Below, piece after piece: positions 1 to 8,558 of a stretch of DNA of 64,000 nucleotides. The position numbers and the translations under genes are program-made. Below the pieces are notes generated by a model that worked only from the letters and a program-made list of their open reading frames with translations, did not search any database and was not told the origin of the DNA. Positions within the stretch are counted from its first letter, which is position 1. Every line of letters begins with the position of its first letter. Source of the DNA: an uncultured Bacteroidia bacterium (GTDB lineage: Bacteria; Bacteroidota; Bacteroidia; Bacteroidales; F082); assembly GCA_902767725.1 (NCBI GenBank), contig CACXIM010000017.1, positions 1-64,000 on the forward strand. The letters run 5' to 3'.

Positions 1-30
1 AAAGTAGTTCGCCGCCCACCCTAAACGGAG

Positions 31-58
31 AGCCCGTCAGCGGATGCTGGCGGGCTTT
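31..58 (+). terminator. Hairpin terminator of an upstream gene
   Basis: A 10-bp stem, AGCCCGTCAG (31-40) with CTGGCGGGCT (47-56), has one G-U pair and a 6-nt loop and runs into a short T-rich stretch. It probably ends a transcript entering from the left edge. Confidence 0.55.
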
Positions 59-146
59 GCTGTTTACGGGCCCCACACGGCCCCGTGTGGGGACAATGGA
101 ATGCCGTGTCTTCGACACGGGCGCTGATGCACTTTTATGTGATCGC

Positions 147-179
147 TTTGCTTGCCTATTACTCTTTTTCCTATCTTTG
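147..179 (+). promoter_or_regulatory. cdsA-psd promoter
   Basis: Bacteroidota-type promoter: TTTG at 147-150 and TATCTTTG at 172-179, 21 bp apart. It lies 18 bp before the ATG at 198 and supports that start over in-frame upstream codons. Confidence 0.7.
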
Positions 180-197
180 CATTCCATTTCAATTGTC

Positions 198-1010
198 ATG
201 AAAGAGTTGCTGATCCGTACGGTCTCTGGCTTGCTGATGGGTGTCGTGCTCCTCACTTGTGTGTTTGTGTCACCTTGGTCGTGGGCCGCTCTGCTACTAT
301 TCATCATCGTCGTCGGCACCTTCGAGATGTCACGACTTCTCAAAATGAATTCCATTACAGGCATTATCATCGGAGAGGCGCTTTCCATTAGCTTCTTTGC
401 CTTACCCGCCTTGGTGGCACTACATGTCATCGAGCCTCAATGGCTCATTCTGGAAATGCTTATCGCAATGATGCCTTTCCTGTACGCCCTGTTCTCTGTA
501 AAACATGATGCCAAACCGATATTCACCTACCTTTTTGCTTCGCTCACTTTCCTGAGCCTGCCTTCTGCCTTGATGCTTTTCATGTATCGCGAAGACCTTT
601 TTGACACTTTGGCCGGACCAAGGCTCATCTTCCTGGTGTTCTGCCTCCTTTGGGTCAATGACATCTTTGCTTATTTGACTGGCAAACTCCTCGGTAAGCA
701 TAAGCTGTTCCCCCGCATTTCTCCTGGAAAGACCATAGAAGGCAGCATCGGAGGATTGGTGTTCACCATGGCTTCGCTTATCGTCTTCTGCCATTATTCC
801 CAATGGTTTCCCATCACCCATGCCATCGGCTTGGCCGCCATCGCTGTCGTTTTCGGCACTTTGGGCGACTTGTGCGAGTCGATGCTCAAACGTCAGGCGG
901 GAGTGAAGGATTCGGGCAAATTGATACCGGGCCATGGCGGAATTTTGGACCGTTTCGACTCCATCATGTTCAGCGTACCGTTTATTTTCGTTTATTTGCT
1001 GCTGCTATGA
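198..1010 (+). CDS. cdsA: Phosphatidate cytidylyltransferase
   Basis: CdsA makes CDP-diacylglycerol from phosphatidic acid and CTP in the inner membrane, the branch point to phosphatidylethanolamine and anionic phospholipids. The 270-residue protein is mostly hydrophobic, with about eight predicted membrane segments. The C-terminal family signature is present: KRQAGVKDSGKLIPGHGG followed by LDRFDS, containing the GH and DRxD elements that bind metal and substrate. The reading frame is open further upstream, but the ATG at 198 (MKELLIRTV) is chosen because it follows a promoter and matches the usual family length. The stop overlaps the psd start as ATGA, so the two genes form a phospholipid operon. 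Confidence 0.93.
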   Translation: MKELLIRTVSGLLMGVVLLTCVFVSPWSWAALLLFIIVVGTFEMSRLLKMNSITGIIIGEALSISFFALPALVALHVIEPQWLILEMLIAMMPFLYALFSVKHDAKPIFTYLFASLTFLSLPSALMLFMYREDLFDTLAGPRLIFLVFCLLWVNDIFAYLTGKLLGKHKLFPRISPGKTIEGSIGGLVFTMASLIVFCHYSQWFPITHAIGLAAIAVVFGTLGDLCESMLKRQAGVKDSGKLIPGHGGILDRFDSIMFSVPFIFVYLLLL

Positions 1011-1681
1011 AGATCCATAAAAGGTTACACGAAGAAGGGACGGTCGCCATCCTCATCACCCTTGCCGTCATTGCGGTAACGGTTTTTCTGGTCAATTGGT
1101 TTTGGCCTTCGCAAACGGTATGGCATTACCTTCTGTATGCTTTTGAACTTGTTGTTTTGGTTTTGACTGTGCGATTCTTCCGCGTCCCGATATGGCGGAA
1201 GACTACGATGGCGGAAAATTCCGTGCTGTCTCCAGCCGACGGTGTGGTGGCGGCCAACGAGGAGGTGCTGGAAGACGAGTATTTTCATGACAAGCGCCGT
1301 CAGATTTCCATCTTCATGTCGATTTATGATGTCCACATCAATTTCTTTCCCTTCGATGGTACGGTGACCTATTACAAATATCATCCCGGCAAGTTCCTTT
1401 TAGCGTTTAACCCCAAGTCGTCGACGGATAATGAGCATAACACGATTATCCTTAAGGATACGAAAGGCCGTGAGATATTGGTGCGACAGATTGCCGGTTT
1501 TGTTGCACGCCGCATCGTCTGCGAATTGCAGCCTGGCGACGAAGCCGTAGTAGGTGAGGAGCTGGGCATGATTCGCTTCGGATCGCGTGTGGATGTCTTC
1601 CTTCCCTTGGATGCCGAAGTCAAAGTGAAAATCGGCGACAAGACGACAGGTAAGGAGACGGTCTTGGCCATACTGAAATAG
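1007..1681 (+). CDS. psd: Phosphatidylserine decarboxylase proenzyme
   Basis: Psd decarboxylates phosphatidylserine to phosphatidylethanolamine. At 224 residues it belongs to the short class (Psd-A type). Two N-terminal hydrophobic segments (about residues 12-55) anchor it. The self-cleavage site is the FGSRVDVFLP motif near residues 187-196; cleavage between G and S forms the pyruvoyl group. The frame is open upstream inside cdsA, but the ATG at 1007 gives the normal length and a 4-nt overlap with cdsA, implying translational coupling. It ends 5 bp from the stop of the convergent dnaE gene. Confidence 0.92.
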   Translation: MKIHKRLHEEGTVAILITLAVIAVTVFLVNWFWPSQTVWHYLLYAFELVVLVLTVRFFRVPIWRKTTMAENSVLSPADGVVAANEEVLEDEYFHDKRRQISIFMSIYDVHINFFPFDGTVTYYKYHPGKFLLAFNPKSSTDNEHNTIILKDTKGREILVRQIAGFVARRIVCELQPGDEAVVGEELGMIRFGSRVDVFLPLDAEVKVKIGDKTTGKETVLAILK

Positions 1682-1686
1682 TTTAC

Positions 1687-4605
1687 CTATTCCAATTCCT
1701 TATATCCCAATCTCCCCATTTTTTCGACTTCCAGCGACGGTTGCCCAAACTCTTCCGTGACCTTGCCCAAAAGCAGATACACGCCATCGCCTTGGAAAGG
1801 CCATGCCTTCAGCACCTGCGGAAAATGTACCGTGTCGAAAGCCTCGCCTGTGACATCCACGAAAGTGCCTAACGCCATCGTGTCACCTTTGCAGGTGCGC
1901 ACATATTTCACCGTGACCAGTTTGCCCAACATCCGATAGCTTTTGCCCACGAAATGCAGCATCTGCGATGCCATCAACTCACCACGGAAGCGGGTCTTCA
2001 GCAGGTCGAACCAGGTCATGGAAACGGGGAAACCGTAAAGTTCAATCTCGTCGTAGGCGTTATGCAAAGCACTGGTCGTAAAGTCGGGAAATTCGAAGTG
2101 TTGGTTTTCGAGTTTGAAAAGGGTGTCCACTTGTTCCTTTTTGCCTTCACTCTTGTTGAGATGTGCCTGCCACAATAATTCAGCTTTGGGCTTCTTTGTG
2201 AAGTTGAAGGCACCGCCTCGAATGAGCAGAACGAGTTGTTCCAAGGTGAACGGCACCCTTGAAACGAAATCCTCAAAGCTTTTGAAAGGCCCCCGTGCCT
2301 CGCGCTCCGCAAGAAAATGTTCCACGAAATGCTGCTCCAAGCCTTGCAGATGCACGAAACCCATGAAGATGGTTCTGCCGTTCAAGGTGGTGAGATAGTC
2401 ACTGCGGTTGACGCAAGGCAGGTGTATCTTTGCCCCCATGCGCTTCGCCTCGTTGAAGTAGAACCAGGTTTGGTAGAAACCACCAAAGTTGTTGATGACG
2501 GCCACCTGAAACTCCAGTGGATAGTGGCTCTTCAAATAGAGGCTCTGATAACTCTCCACAGCGTAGGAAGCCGAGTGTGCCTTCGAGAAGGAATAACCCG
2601 AAAACGACTCGATCTGTCGCCAAAGTTCGCGCACCAAGGCATCGGGATAGCCCTTGGCCTTGCAGTTGTCGAAAAAGCGTTTCGTGACTTCCTCAAACTC
2701 CGACTTGTCGCGCATTTTGTGTCCCATCATGCGGCGCAGCACATCGGCCTCGGCCAGGTCCAGGCCCGCAAAATAATGTCCCACCTTGAGCACGTCTTCC
2801 TGATAGATCATCACGCCGTAGGTCTCGGCCAGCAGTTCTTTCAGTAGCGGATGCTTGTAATCCACCGTCTCGGGATGATGGAATCGGTTGATGTACTCGC
2901 GCATCATCCCCGACTTGGCCACGCCCGGCCGGATGATGGAGCTGGCCGCCACCAAGGTCTTGTAGTCGCCGCAACGCAGTTTTCGCAAGAGTCCACGCAT
3001 GGCTGGGCTCTCGATGTAGAAACACCCGCAGGTCTCAGCTTTGAGCAATTGGCGACGAATCAGCTCGTCCTGCTTCAGCGCGTTGATTTGGTGGATGTCG
3101 ATGTGGATGCCTCGGCTGTGTTCCACCATCTCCACTGCGTCGCGAATGTGGGCGATGCCACGCTGGCTGAGGATGTCCATCTTGTCCAGACCGAGTTTCT
3201 CTGCCGAATACATGTCGTATTGCGTGGTAGGGAAGCCCTTGGGCGGCAGATCGAGGGCGGCAAAGTTGGTGATGGGCTCTTCCGTAACCAACACGCCGCC
3301 GGCATGGATGGAACGTTGACGCGGGAAGTCGCGGAGGCGCTCAGCAAGAGCAAGGATATGGCGCCCCAGCTCACTCTGTCGGGCGAAGGCCTCGGGGTTG
3401 CGTTCCATCTGGTCGATATCGCCTTTGGGCAGACCGAACACCTTGCCTAACTCACGGCAAAGCGAGTTACTTTGAAACGTGACCGTTGCGCCCAACAAAG
3501 CCACATGCTCTTGGCCATATTTCTCGAAGATGTGCTTGATGACTGTGTCCCTATCCTTCCACGAGAAGTCGAGGTCGAAGTCGGGCGGGCTGCTGCGCAT
3601 GGGGTTGAGGAAACGCTCGAAGTACAGATCCAACTCAATGGGGTCCACATCGGTGATCTTTAGGCAGTAGGCCACCACGCTATTGGCGCCGCTGCCACGC
3701 CCCACATGGTAGAAACCTTGTTTCATGGCAAACTGCACAATCTCCCAAGCGATGAGGAAATAGGCGCAGAAGCCCATTCGCTCGATGATGTCGAGTTCCT
3801 TCTCAATGCGACGATAGGCGGTCTTGTTGGCTGTGCCGTAGCGGTAAGCCATGCCATCGAAAGCTAGCTTGCGCAGCAATTCGCGGTCGTCATAGACGTT
3901 GTCCGTAAAGCAGCGTTTGCTTTTCACGCTCGCGTCGATGCCGATTTCACATTTTTCAAGGATACGCTCCGCATTTTCAATGAGTTGTGGATAAAGCGCG
4001 TAGGTGGTCTTCAGCCTTTCGATAGGGAGTAGGATTTCGTCGGGAGCGGCACAGGTTTTGGGCTCAAGGCGAGAGATTAGCACATTTTCATCGATGGCAC
4101 GCATGCACTGGTGCAACTCGAAATCGGCCTCCTCGGCAAAGGTCACGGGCTGCATGGCGATAAGTTTGTCGAACGACTCGCAGGCGAACATCTTGGTCAG
4201 TTGGGAGAAACGCACGCCGAGGTATTCATTCGATTTCAGTTGCGCAGGCTTCCGTTTTCCGAAGGGGTAGATCACAAAGACATCATTCCATTCAGGTGCC
4301 AACTCGGGATAGGGTTGCTTCGTGAGGTTGTGTTGGGTCAGGAAACGGTTTAGCTCGGCGAAGCCCTTGTTGTTTTTGGCCAGGGCCACATAAAGCAGCT
4401 CGTTGCCATTGCGCACCTCCACACCCACGACGGGCCGGATGCCTTTCTTCTGGCATTCGAACACGAAGTCGGCGGCTCCCATCGTCGTGTTGATGTCGGT
4501 CAAAGGCAAGACGGTATAGCCCATCGCGGCGGCCTTTCCGACCAATTCCGCAATCGGCAACGTTCCGTAGCACAGGCTGTTATATGAATGGACGGCAATT
4601 ATCAA
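1687..4605 (-). CDS. dnaE: DnaE-type DNA polymerase III alpha subunit, short form (mutagenesis-type)
   Basis: C-family DNA polymerase of 972 residues, shorter than replicative DnaE (about 1150 or more) and close in size to accessory error-prone forms (DnaE2/ImuC). The N-terminal PHP domain (about 1-200) begins with HSYNSLCYGTL and has LTDINTTMGA. The palm carries VGRGSGANSVVAYCL (301-315) and the catalytic PDFDLDF at 341-347, with a further acidic residue in LDKMD (473-477). Finger/helix-hairpin regions follow, then an OB-fold-like C-terminus from about 890. The start is TTG at 4605: an in-frame stop lies 24 nt upstream, no ATG is available, and the PHP motif begins almost at once. A promoter box overlapping an operator-like repeat lies just upstream, matching the one before dinB. 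With dinB and a LexA-like gene nearby, an SOS/translesion role is inferred. Confidence 0.88.
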   Translation of the reverse strand: MIIAVHSYNSLCYGTLPIAELVGKAAAMGYTVLPLTDINTTMGAADFVFECQKKGIRPVVGVEVRNGNELLYVALAKNNKGFAELNRFLTQHNLTKQPYPELAPEWNDVFVIYPFGKRKPAQLKSNEYLGVRFSQLTKMFACESFDKLIAMQPVTFAEEADFELHQCMRAIDENVLISRLEPKTCAAPDEILLPIERLKTTYALYPQLIENAERILEKCEIGIDASVKSKRCFTDNVYDDRELLRKLAFDGMAYRYGTANKTAYRRIEKELDIIERMGFCAYFLIAWEIVQFAMKQGFYHVGRGSGANSVVAYCLKITDVDPIELDLYFERFLNPMRSSPPDFDLDFSWKDRDTVIKHIFEKYGQEHVALLGATVTFQSNSLCRELGKVFGLPKGDIDQMERNPEAFARQSELGRHILALAERLRDFPRQRSIHAGGVLVTEEPITNFAALDLPPKGFPTTQYDMYSAEKLGLDKMDILSQRGIAHIRDAVEMVEHSRGIHIDIHQINALKQDELIRRQLLKAETCGCFYIESPAMRGLLRKLRCGDYKTLVAASSIIRPGVAKSGMMREYINRFHHPETVDYKHPLLKELLAETYGVMIYQEDVLKVGHYFAGLDLAEADVLRRMMGHKMRDKSEFEEVTKRFFDNCKAKGYPDALVRELWRQIESFSGYSFSKAHSASYAVESYQSLYLKSHYPLEFQVAVINNFGGFYQTWFYFNEAKRMGAKIHLPCVNRSDYLTTLNGRTIFMGFVHLQGLEQHFVEHFLAEREARGPFKSFEDFVSRVPFTLEQLVLLIRGGAFNFTKKPKAELLWQAHLNKSEGKKEQVDTLFKLENQHFEFPDFTTSALHNAYDEIELYGFPVSMTWFDLLKTRFRGELMASQMLHFVGKSYRMLGKLVTVKYVRTCKGDTMALGTFVDVTGEAFDTVHFPQVLKAWPFQGDGVYLLLGKVTEEFGQPSLEVEKMGRLGYKELE

Positions 4606-4620
4606 AACTGTTTTGATTAG

Positions 4621-4654
4621 TTTTTAATCAAAAATATCGCCGTAAATTTAATCA
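4621..4654 (-). promoter_or_regulatory. Operator-like duplicated site overlapping the dnaE promoter
   Basis: On the + strand TTTAATCA occurs at 4623-4630 and 4647-4654, 24 bp apart, around ATCGCCGTAAA. The 34-bp block matches 7495-7528 upstream of dinB at 32 of 34 positions. The promoter-proximal copy overlaps the dnaE -7 box TATTTTTG (minus strand, 4636-4629). It is probably the binding site of the repressor encoded at 7747-8556 (inference). Confidence 0.6.
4629..4636 (-). promoter_or_regulatory. dnaE -7 box
   Basis: TATTTTTG read on the minus strand. It would give a leader of about 20 nt before the TTG start at 4605. Confidence 0.5.
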
Positions 4655-4671
4655 AAAATATGGAAAGGGAG

Positions 4672-4708
4672 TTAGTATGAAGGCAAAACTTTTGCCTCAC
4701 ACTAAAAC
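4672..4708 (-). terminator. Hairpin between the ATPase gene and dnaE
   Basis: An inverted repeat with a perfect GGCAAAA/TTTTGCC core extends outward with imperfect pairing. It lies 18 bp after the stop of the DUF4143 ATPase gene and suggests that dnaE is transcribed separately from it. Confidence 0.4.
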
Positions 4709-4725
4709 TAGCGACACAACCCACA

Positions 4726-6075
4726 TCACAAGAACATCCCCATAAAAGCCGGCACCAAAACGATGTCGCCGTCTTTCCGAAGGTCTTTGGAGTAAACCAA
4801 ATAGTTTTGCCCAATTCGCGAGGAAAACTTGGCCTTGAACGCGTCAAGAGAGGCGTGGGTTTTATATCCGGAGGATTTCACTTCAATAGGACAGATTTTG
4901 CTTCCTCGCGACAGGATGAAGTCAATCTCGTAGTTGTGCTTGCCGCTTTCCGTTGGCCATGTGTGATAAAACAAGCGATTGCCAGCCGCAGTCAGCATCT
5001 GCGCCACAAGGTTCTCATAGACATAGCCAAGGTCGGCAGACAATTTGTCGGTCAGCAGTTTTTGGTATATGACATTCTCGGTCACGGCTTTGTCCCAAAA
5101 GGCTAAAGTGATGAACAAGCCCGTGTCGCCAACGAACAGTTTGTATTGGTCGTAGTTGGCGTGCATGGGCATTCCAATGTTGGGGTCGTCAGCGTGATGG
5201 GCGAAATTGACGGTCAGGCTGTCCTCCAACTCTTTCAGCAACTCGTCCATCGTGCCTTTTTTCTCGCTGCGCCCCAAAACGCTTGTCACTTGATACCGTG
5301 AGGCGTTTTTCGAAAGTTGTGATGGTATGGCACTGAAAAGTCGTGCAATTTTTCCAGAAGGGTCAATCTTTTGAAAATCATCGTTGTAGAGTTCGATAAT
5401 TTCGCGTTTCTTTGCATCTACTGCCGCCAAATTGGTGGTATTGAGATAGGTCTCTACCGCCTGTGGCATACCTCCCACGAGCATATACAGCCTTAAGTCG
5501 CGCATGAGTTGGCGAGTCAAAGCGTCTCCCAAGGAACGTTTGTCGTTGAAAGCGGTTTGCAGCAAAGGTATGGTCGTTGTGTCGCCCAATGCCCAACGAA
5601 ATTCCTCGTAATCCATCGGATACATCGTCAGCCGCGTCTCTTCGCTCGGAATCACGATGTTCTTCGTGTTCTTTTTGATGGAAAGCAGCGATCCCGTTTC
5701 AATGAAATCATAACGATGGTCTTTCACCAAGTACTTGATAGCTTGTCGTGCTGCTGGGCATTTTTGGATTTCGTCGAAGATAATCACTGAACGCCGCTCA
5801 TGCAATGTCACGCCATAGATGAATTGGAGTTGCATGAAGAAGTTGTTGCGATCGGAGATGTTATCCACGGCTTCCCAAACGGTTGCGGGTGCATCGGCGA
5901 AGTCAACCACAATGTAACTCTCGTATTCATTGCGGGCAAATTCCTCCGCTATGGTTGACTTCCCCACACGGCGTGCCCCTTTGATAAGCAAAGCCGTAGC
6001 ACCGTCTCGGCTTCGCTTCCATTCAAGCATTTCATCGTAGATTTTACGCTTAAAAACCCTGTAATTTGGTTCCAT
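4726..6075 (-). CDS. AAA ATPase with DUF4143 C-terminal domain
   Basis: A 449-residue protein of the AAA_14/DUF4143 type common in Bacteroidota and archaea, whose cellular role is not established. Walker A is KGARRVGKST near residues 32-41 and Walker B is VIIFDEIQ near 97-104. The second half has the DUF4143 features, including an invariant-looking YENLVAQML segment and a C-terminal nuclease-like strand pattern (EIDFILSRG, then CPIEVKSSG) recalling the PD-(D/E)XK core D-ExK. The ATG at 6075 is used because the codon at 6084 is TTG and a -7 box lies at 6107-6114. Three copies of a 33-bp tandem repeat lie directly upstream. The gene separates dinB from dnaE and may have inserted into that cassette (inference). 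Confidence 0.82.
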   Translation of the reverse strand: MEPNYRVFKRKIYDEMLEWKRSRDGATALLIKGARRVGKSTIAEEFARNEYESYIVVDFADAPATVWEAVDNISDRNNFFMQLQFIYGVTLHERRSVIIFDEIQKCPAARQAIKYLVKDHRYDFIETGSLLSIKKNTKNIVIPSEETRLTMYPMDYEEFRWALGDTTTIPLLQTAFNDKRSLGDALTRQLMRDLRLYMLVGGMPQAVETYLNTTNLAAVDAKKREIIELYNDDFQKIDPSGKIARLFSAIPSQLSKNASRYQVTSVLGRSEKKGTMDELLKELEDSLTVNFAHHADDPNIGMPMHANYDQYKLFVGDTGLFITLAFWDKAVTENVIYQKLLTDKLSADLGYVYENLVAQMLTAAGNRLFYHTWPTESGKHNYEIDFILSRGSKICPIEVKSSGYKTHASLDAFKAKFSSRIGQNYLVYSKDLRKDGDIVLVPAFMGMFL

Positions 6076-6106
6076 TTTCCTCAAAAATTTTGCTTTATTT
6101 CAAGCG

Positions 6107-6114
6107 CAAAAATA
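6107..6114 (-). promoter_or_regulatory. -7 box of the DUF4143 ATPase gene
   Basis: TATTTTTG on the minus strand, 31 bp before the ATG at 6075. Confidence 0.5.
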
Positions 6115-6124
6115 CTACTTTTGT

Positions 6125-6208
6125 TGGAATCTCACATTTTTTTTGACGAAATACGTATGGAATCTCATAATTTTTTTGACGAATTATGTATGGAATCTCA
6201 AAATTTTG
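6125..6208. repeat. 33-bp tandem repeat upstream of the ATPase gene
   Basis: TGGAATCTCA recurs at 6125, 6158 and 6191, exactly 33 bp apart. The first two units also share TTTTTTTGACGAA and a TACGTA/TATGTA end; the third is partial. The array abuts the promoter of the DUF4143 ATPase and could be its control site or target. Confidence 0.75.
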
Positions 6209-6221
6209 GCTATTTACATTG

Positions 6222-6286
6222 GCGGCTGCCGTAATACGACAGCCCTACGGCCCGGGACTGTAGGGCTGTCACATCGTGGCAGCCGC
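6222..6286. repeat. Nested palindrome after dinB (REP-like, possible terminator)
   Basis: Outer arms GCGGCTGCC (6222-6230) and GGCAGCCGC (6278-6286) enclose inner arms GACAGCCCTAC (6238-6248) and GTAGGGCTGTC (6260-6270). It lies 8 bp beyond the dinB stop. Its right half recurs at 8563-8595 after the LexA-like gene, so it is a dispersed repeat. Confidence 0.7.
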
Positions 6287-6293
6287 ATTATAT

Positions 6294-7430
6294 TTACCCT
6301 GCCGCCCGATGAATTATCTCTTCCCCAAACCGCATTTTGATTTTGTCCATCGCGGCATAGAGGTTTGTCAGCTCCATATTGTCGTCAAACAAGGCCAGTT
6401 GTGGCGCACCACTCACCAACTCGCTGAAGCGCACTCCCACCAGCCGTATCATCATCCTTCGGTTGTAGAGCCTGTCGAAAATCCCGTTCACCGTCTCGCG
6501 CAGCACATGGTCGAAGGCGGTGTAGGGGATGCGTTGTTGCATATCGTGCGTGTCGAAGTTGGAGTAGCGGATTTTTACCGTCACGCAGCCCGCCAGTTTG
6601 CCTTGCGAGCGTAGGTCGAAGCCGAGGCTCTCCACCATGCGTGCCAGACATTGTTTGATGGTCGTCACGTCGATGGTGTCTTGCTCAAACGTCCTTTCCT
6701 TGCTGATGGACTTCCGCTCCTGGAAAGGGCACACGGGCGTGCTGTCTTGCCCGTTGGCTTTTTTCCAGATGTCGAGGCCGTGTTTGCCCATGGCACGTTC
6801 CATGGCTATGGGCGGCAGGCGGCGCAAGGTGCCGATTTTCTCCACGCCCATGGAGCGGAGTAAGGTATAGGTCTTTTCGCCCACCATCGGGATTTTCTGC
6901 ACCGACAGCGGGTCGAGGAAGCTATTAATATAAGGTGTGGGCACCTGCAGCTCGCCGTTGGGCTTGGCCTGTCCCGTGGCGATTTTCGATACGGTCTTAT
7001 TCTCCGAGAGTCCGAACGAAATCGGCAGCCCTGTCTCCTTGATGATGCGTTGCCGCAGCTCGTGCGACCATAGCTGGCAGTCGTGGAAGCGGTCCATGCC
7101 CGTGAGGTCGAGATAGTGTTCGTCGATGGACATCTTCTCGTAGACGGGCGCGCTGTCGGCGATGATGTCGGTCACCAATCGGGAATAACGGCTATAAAGT
7201 TCCATGTCGCCACGGATGAATACCGCCTGCGAACAAAGCTGCCGTGCCATCCGCATCGGCATGGCCGAATGCACACCGAACTTTCTTGCCTCATAGCTGC
7301 AGGTCGAAACTACGCCGCGATCCGACATGCCGCCCACGATGACGGGTTTCCCGTCAAGTGATGGGTTCACCAGACGTTCCACCGACACGAAAAACGTGTC
7401 CAAATCCAAATGCAAAATCGTCCTTTCCAT
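6294..7430 (-). CDS. dinB: Y-family DNA polymerase IV
   Basis: Translesion polymerase of 378 residues. Metal-binding residues are visible: D9 in HLDLDTFF and D103-E104 in SIDEHYLD. The fingers segment VVSTCSYEARKFGV and the little-finger region at about 240-345 are intact. The C-terminus lacks an obvious beta-clamp peptide. The ATG at 7430 follows an AGGAGGA at 7437-7443, a good Shine-Dalgarno sequence that is unusual in this phylum. An operator-like site nearly identical to that of dnaE lies at 7495-7528, and a divergent LexA-like gene lies beyond. Together with dnaE it probably forms a damage-inducible mutagenic pair. Confidence 0.92.
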   Translation of the reverse strand: MERTILHLDLDTFFVSVERLVNPSLDGKPVIVGGMSDRGVVSTCSYEARKFGVHSAMPMRMARQLCSQAVFIRGDMELYSRYSRLVTDIIADSAPVYEKMSIDEHYLDLTGMDRFHDCQLWSHELRQRIIKETGLPISFGLSENKTVSKIATGQAKPNGELQVPTPYINSFLDPLSVQKIPMVGEKTYTLLRSMGVEKIGTLRRLPPIAMERAMGKHGLDIWKKANGQDSTPVCPFQERKSISKERTFEQDTIDVTTIKQCLARMVESLGFDLRSQGKLAGCVTVKIRYSNFDTHDMQQRIPYTAFDHVLRETVNGIFDRLYNRRMMIRLVGVRFSELVSGAPQLALFDDNMELTNLYAAMDKIKMRFGEEIIHRAAG

Positions 7431-7436
7431 AAAAAA

Positions 7437-7443
7437 TCCTCCT
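7437..7443 (-). promoter_or_regulatory. Shine-Dalgarno sequence of dinB
   Basis: AGGAGGA on the minus strand, 6 bp before the ATG. Strong SD sites are rare in Bacteroidota, so this stands out among the genes of the window. Confidence 0.5.
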
Positions 7444-7494
7444 TTTTTTGCCTAAAATGCTTGCATATTCCAAAAAAGTTGTATTTTTGACGAG

Positions 7495-7528
7495 TTTTTA
7501 ATCAAATATTTCGCCGTAAATTTAATCA
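7495..7528 (-). promoter_or_regulatory. Operator-like duplicated site upstream of dinB
   Basis: TTTAATCA at 7497-7504 and 7521-7528 (24 bp apart) around TTCGCCGTAAA. It matches 4621-4654 at 32 of 34 positions. Read on the minus strand, the promoter-proximal copy overlaps AATATTTG, a near-consensus -7 box for dinB. Confidence 0.6.
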
Positions 7529-7574
7529 TTATTTCCGATGTTGTGCAAAAACAACAATATTTTTTCTCACAAAA

Positions 7575-7710
7575 TGAGATTCCCCTTCGGGGAATGGAAA
7601 GCTGCCTCCTTTCATTATGCGGCGGCTTCAGGATTCTACATGCTCCAAGTGCTTCAAGCCGCCGCTGCATATAGTTAAGACCTTTCCATTCCCGCGTAGC
7701 GGGAATCTCA
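7575..7710. repeat. Palindromic element copy 1 (dinB / LexA-like intergenic)
   Basis: It begins TGAGATTCCCC and ends GGGAATCTCA. Each end forms its own small hairpin (ATTCCCC/GGGGAAT and TTCCCGC/GCGGGAA), and the centre pairs GCGGCGGCTT with AAGCCGCCGC. It fills most of the 316-bp intergenic space and may lie in the leader of the LexA-like mRNA. Confidence 0.85.
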
Positions 7711-7746
7711 ACAATTAAACAGTTAAACAACCAACACTTCAACAAT

Positions 7747-8556
7747 ATGTATTTCAACACCAACATCAAATTCCTCCGCAAGCACCGCAACCGCACCCAA
7801 GATGATGTGGCTTTTGCCCTGCAAATGAAGCGCTCCACGCTGAGCGGCTATGAAAACGGCGTCTCCGAACCCAATCTTGACGCCTTGGTCGCCTTCTCCA
7901 AGTATTTCGGCATTGCCATCGACACCTTGGTGAAAGTCGACCTGAGCAGCATCAGCCCAAGCCAACTCTTGCAATTGGAACGCGGCTACGACGTGCACCT
8001 GAAAGGCAGCAACCTGCGCGTGTTGGCCACCACCGTCAATGAAGCGAATGACGAGAACATCGAGCTCGTCACCGAGAAAGCCAAGGCAGGTTATGCCACG
8101 GGCTTTGCCGACCCCGAATACATCAAGGTGTTGCCCACCTTTACGATGCCTTTTCTCTCGCACGACCGCAAGTACCGCACTTTCCAGATCAGTGGCGACT
8201 CGATGCTGCCCATCCCCGACGGCTCATACGTCACCGGCGAATATGTCATCGACTGGACCTACATTCGCAGCGGACAACCCTACATCGTGCTCACTCAGGA
8301 CGACGGCATCGTCTTCAAGATTGTGGACAACAAGATCGAGCACGAAGGCAAACTCACCCTCAGCTCGCTCAACCCGCTTTACCATCCCTACGACCTGCCC
8401 GCCGCCGACATCAAGGAGGTGTGGAAATTTGTGCATTACATCAGTGCAGAAATGCCCGAGCAGCGCGAGAACCATTTTCGCGAGGAAGAACTGATGCGGA
8501 CCGTGCAGGAACTGAAAAAACAGGTGGAGGAGATACAGCTAAAGCTGAATATCTGA
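7747..8556 (+). CDS. LexA-like transcriptional repressor (XRE HTH + S24 peptidase)
   Basis: A 269-residue two-domain repressor. Residues 1-60 form an XRE-type helix-turn-helix (TQDDVAFALQMKRSTLSGYE). Residues about 112-235 form an S24 self-cleavage domain with the Ala114-Gly115 scissile bond in KAGYATGF, Ser152 in SGDSMLP and Lys191 in IVFKIV. Residues 245-269 form a short coiled coil. The architecture is that of HTH-S24 phage-type or SOS-type repressors, which inactivate themselves on RecA filaments. It is divergent from dinB, and duplicated operator-like sites lie at both polymerase promoters, so it is the likely regulator of this cassette (inference). No clear -7 box is seen right before its ATG; the palindromic element occupies the upstream region. 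Confidence 0.87.
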   Translation: MYFNTNIKFLRKHRNRTQDDVAFALQMKRSTLSGYENGVSEPNLDALVAFSKYFGIAIDTLVKVDLSSISPSQLLQLERGYDVHLKGSNLRVLATTVNEANDENIELVTEKAKAGYATGFADPEYIKVLPTFTMPFLSHDRKYRTFQISGDSMLPIPDGSYVTGEYVIDWTYIRSGQPYIVLTQDDGIVFKIVDNKIEHEGKLTLSSLNPLYHPYDLPAADIKEVWKFVHYISAEMPEQRENHFREEELMRTVQELKKQVEEIQLKLNI

Positions 8557-8558
8557 AC

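Noticed and set aside
803..1006. Longer N-terminus for Psd
   Set aside because: It overlaps cdsA in another frame and lacks family similarity.
6125..6208. CRISPR array
   Set aside because: The 33-bp units follow one another without spacers and no cas gene is near.
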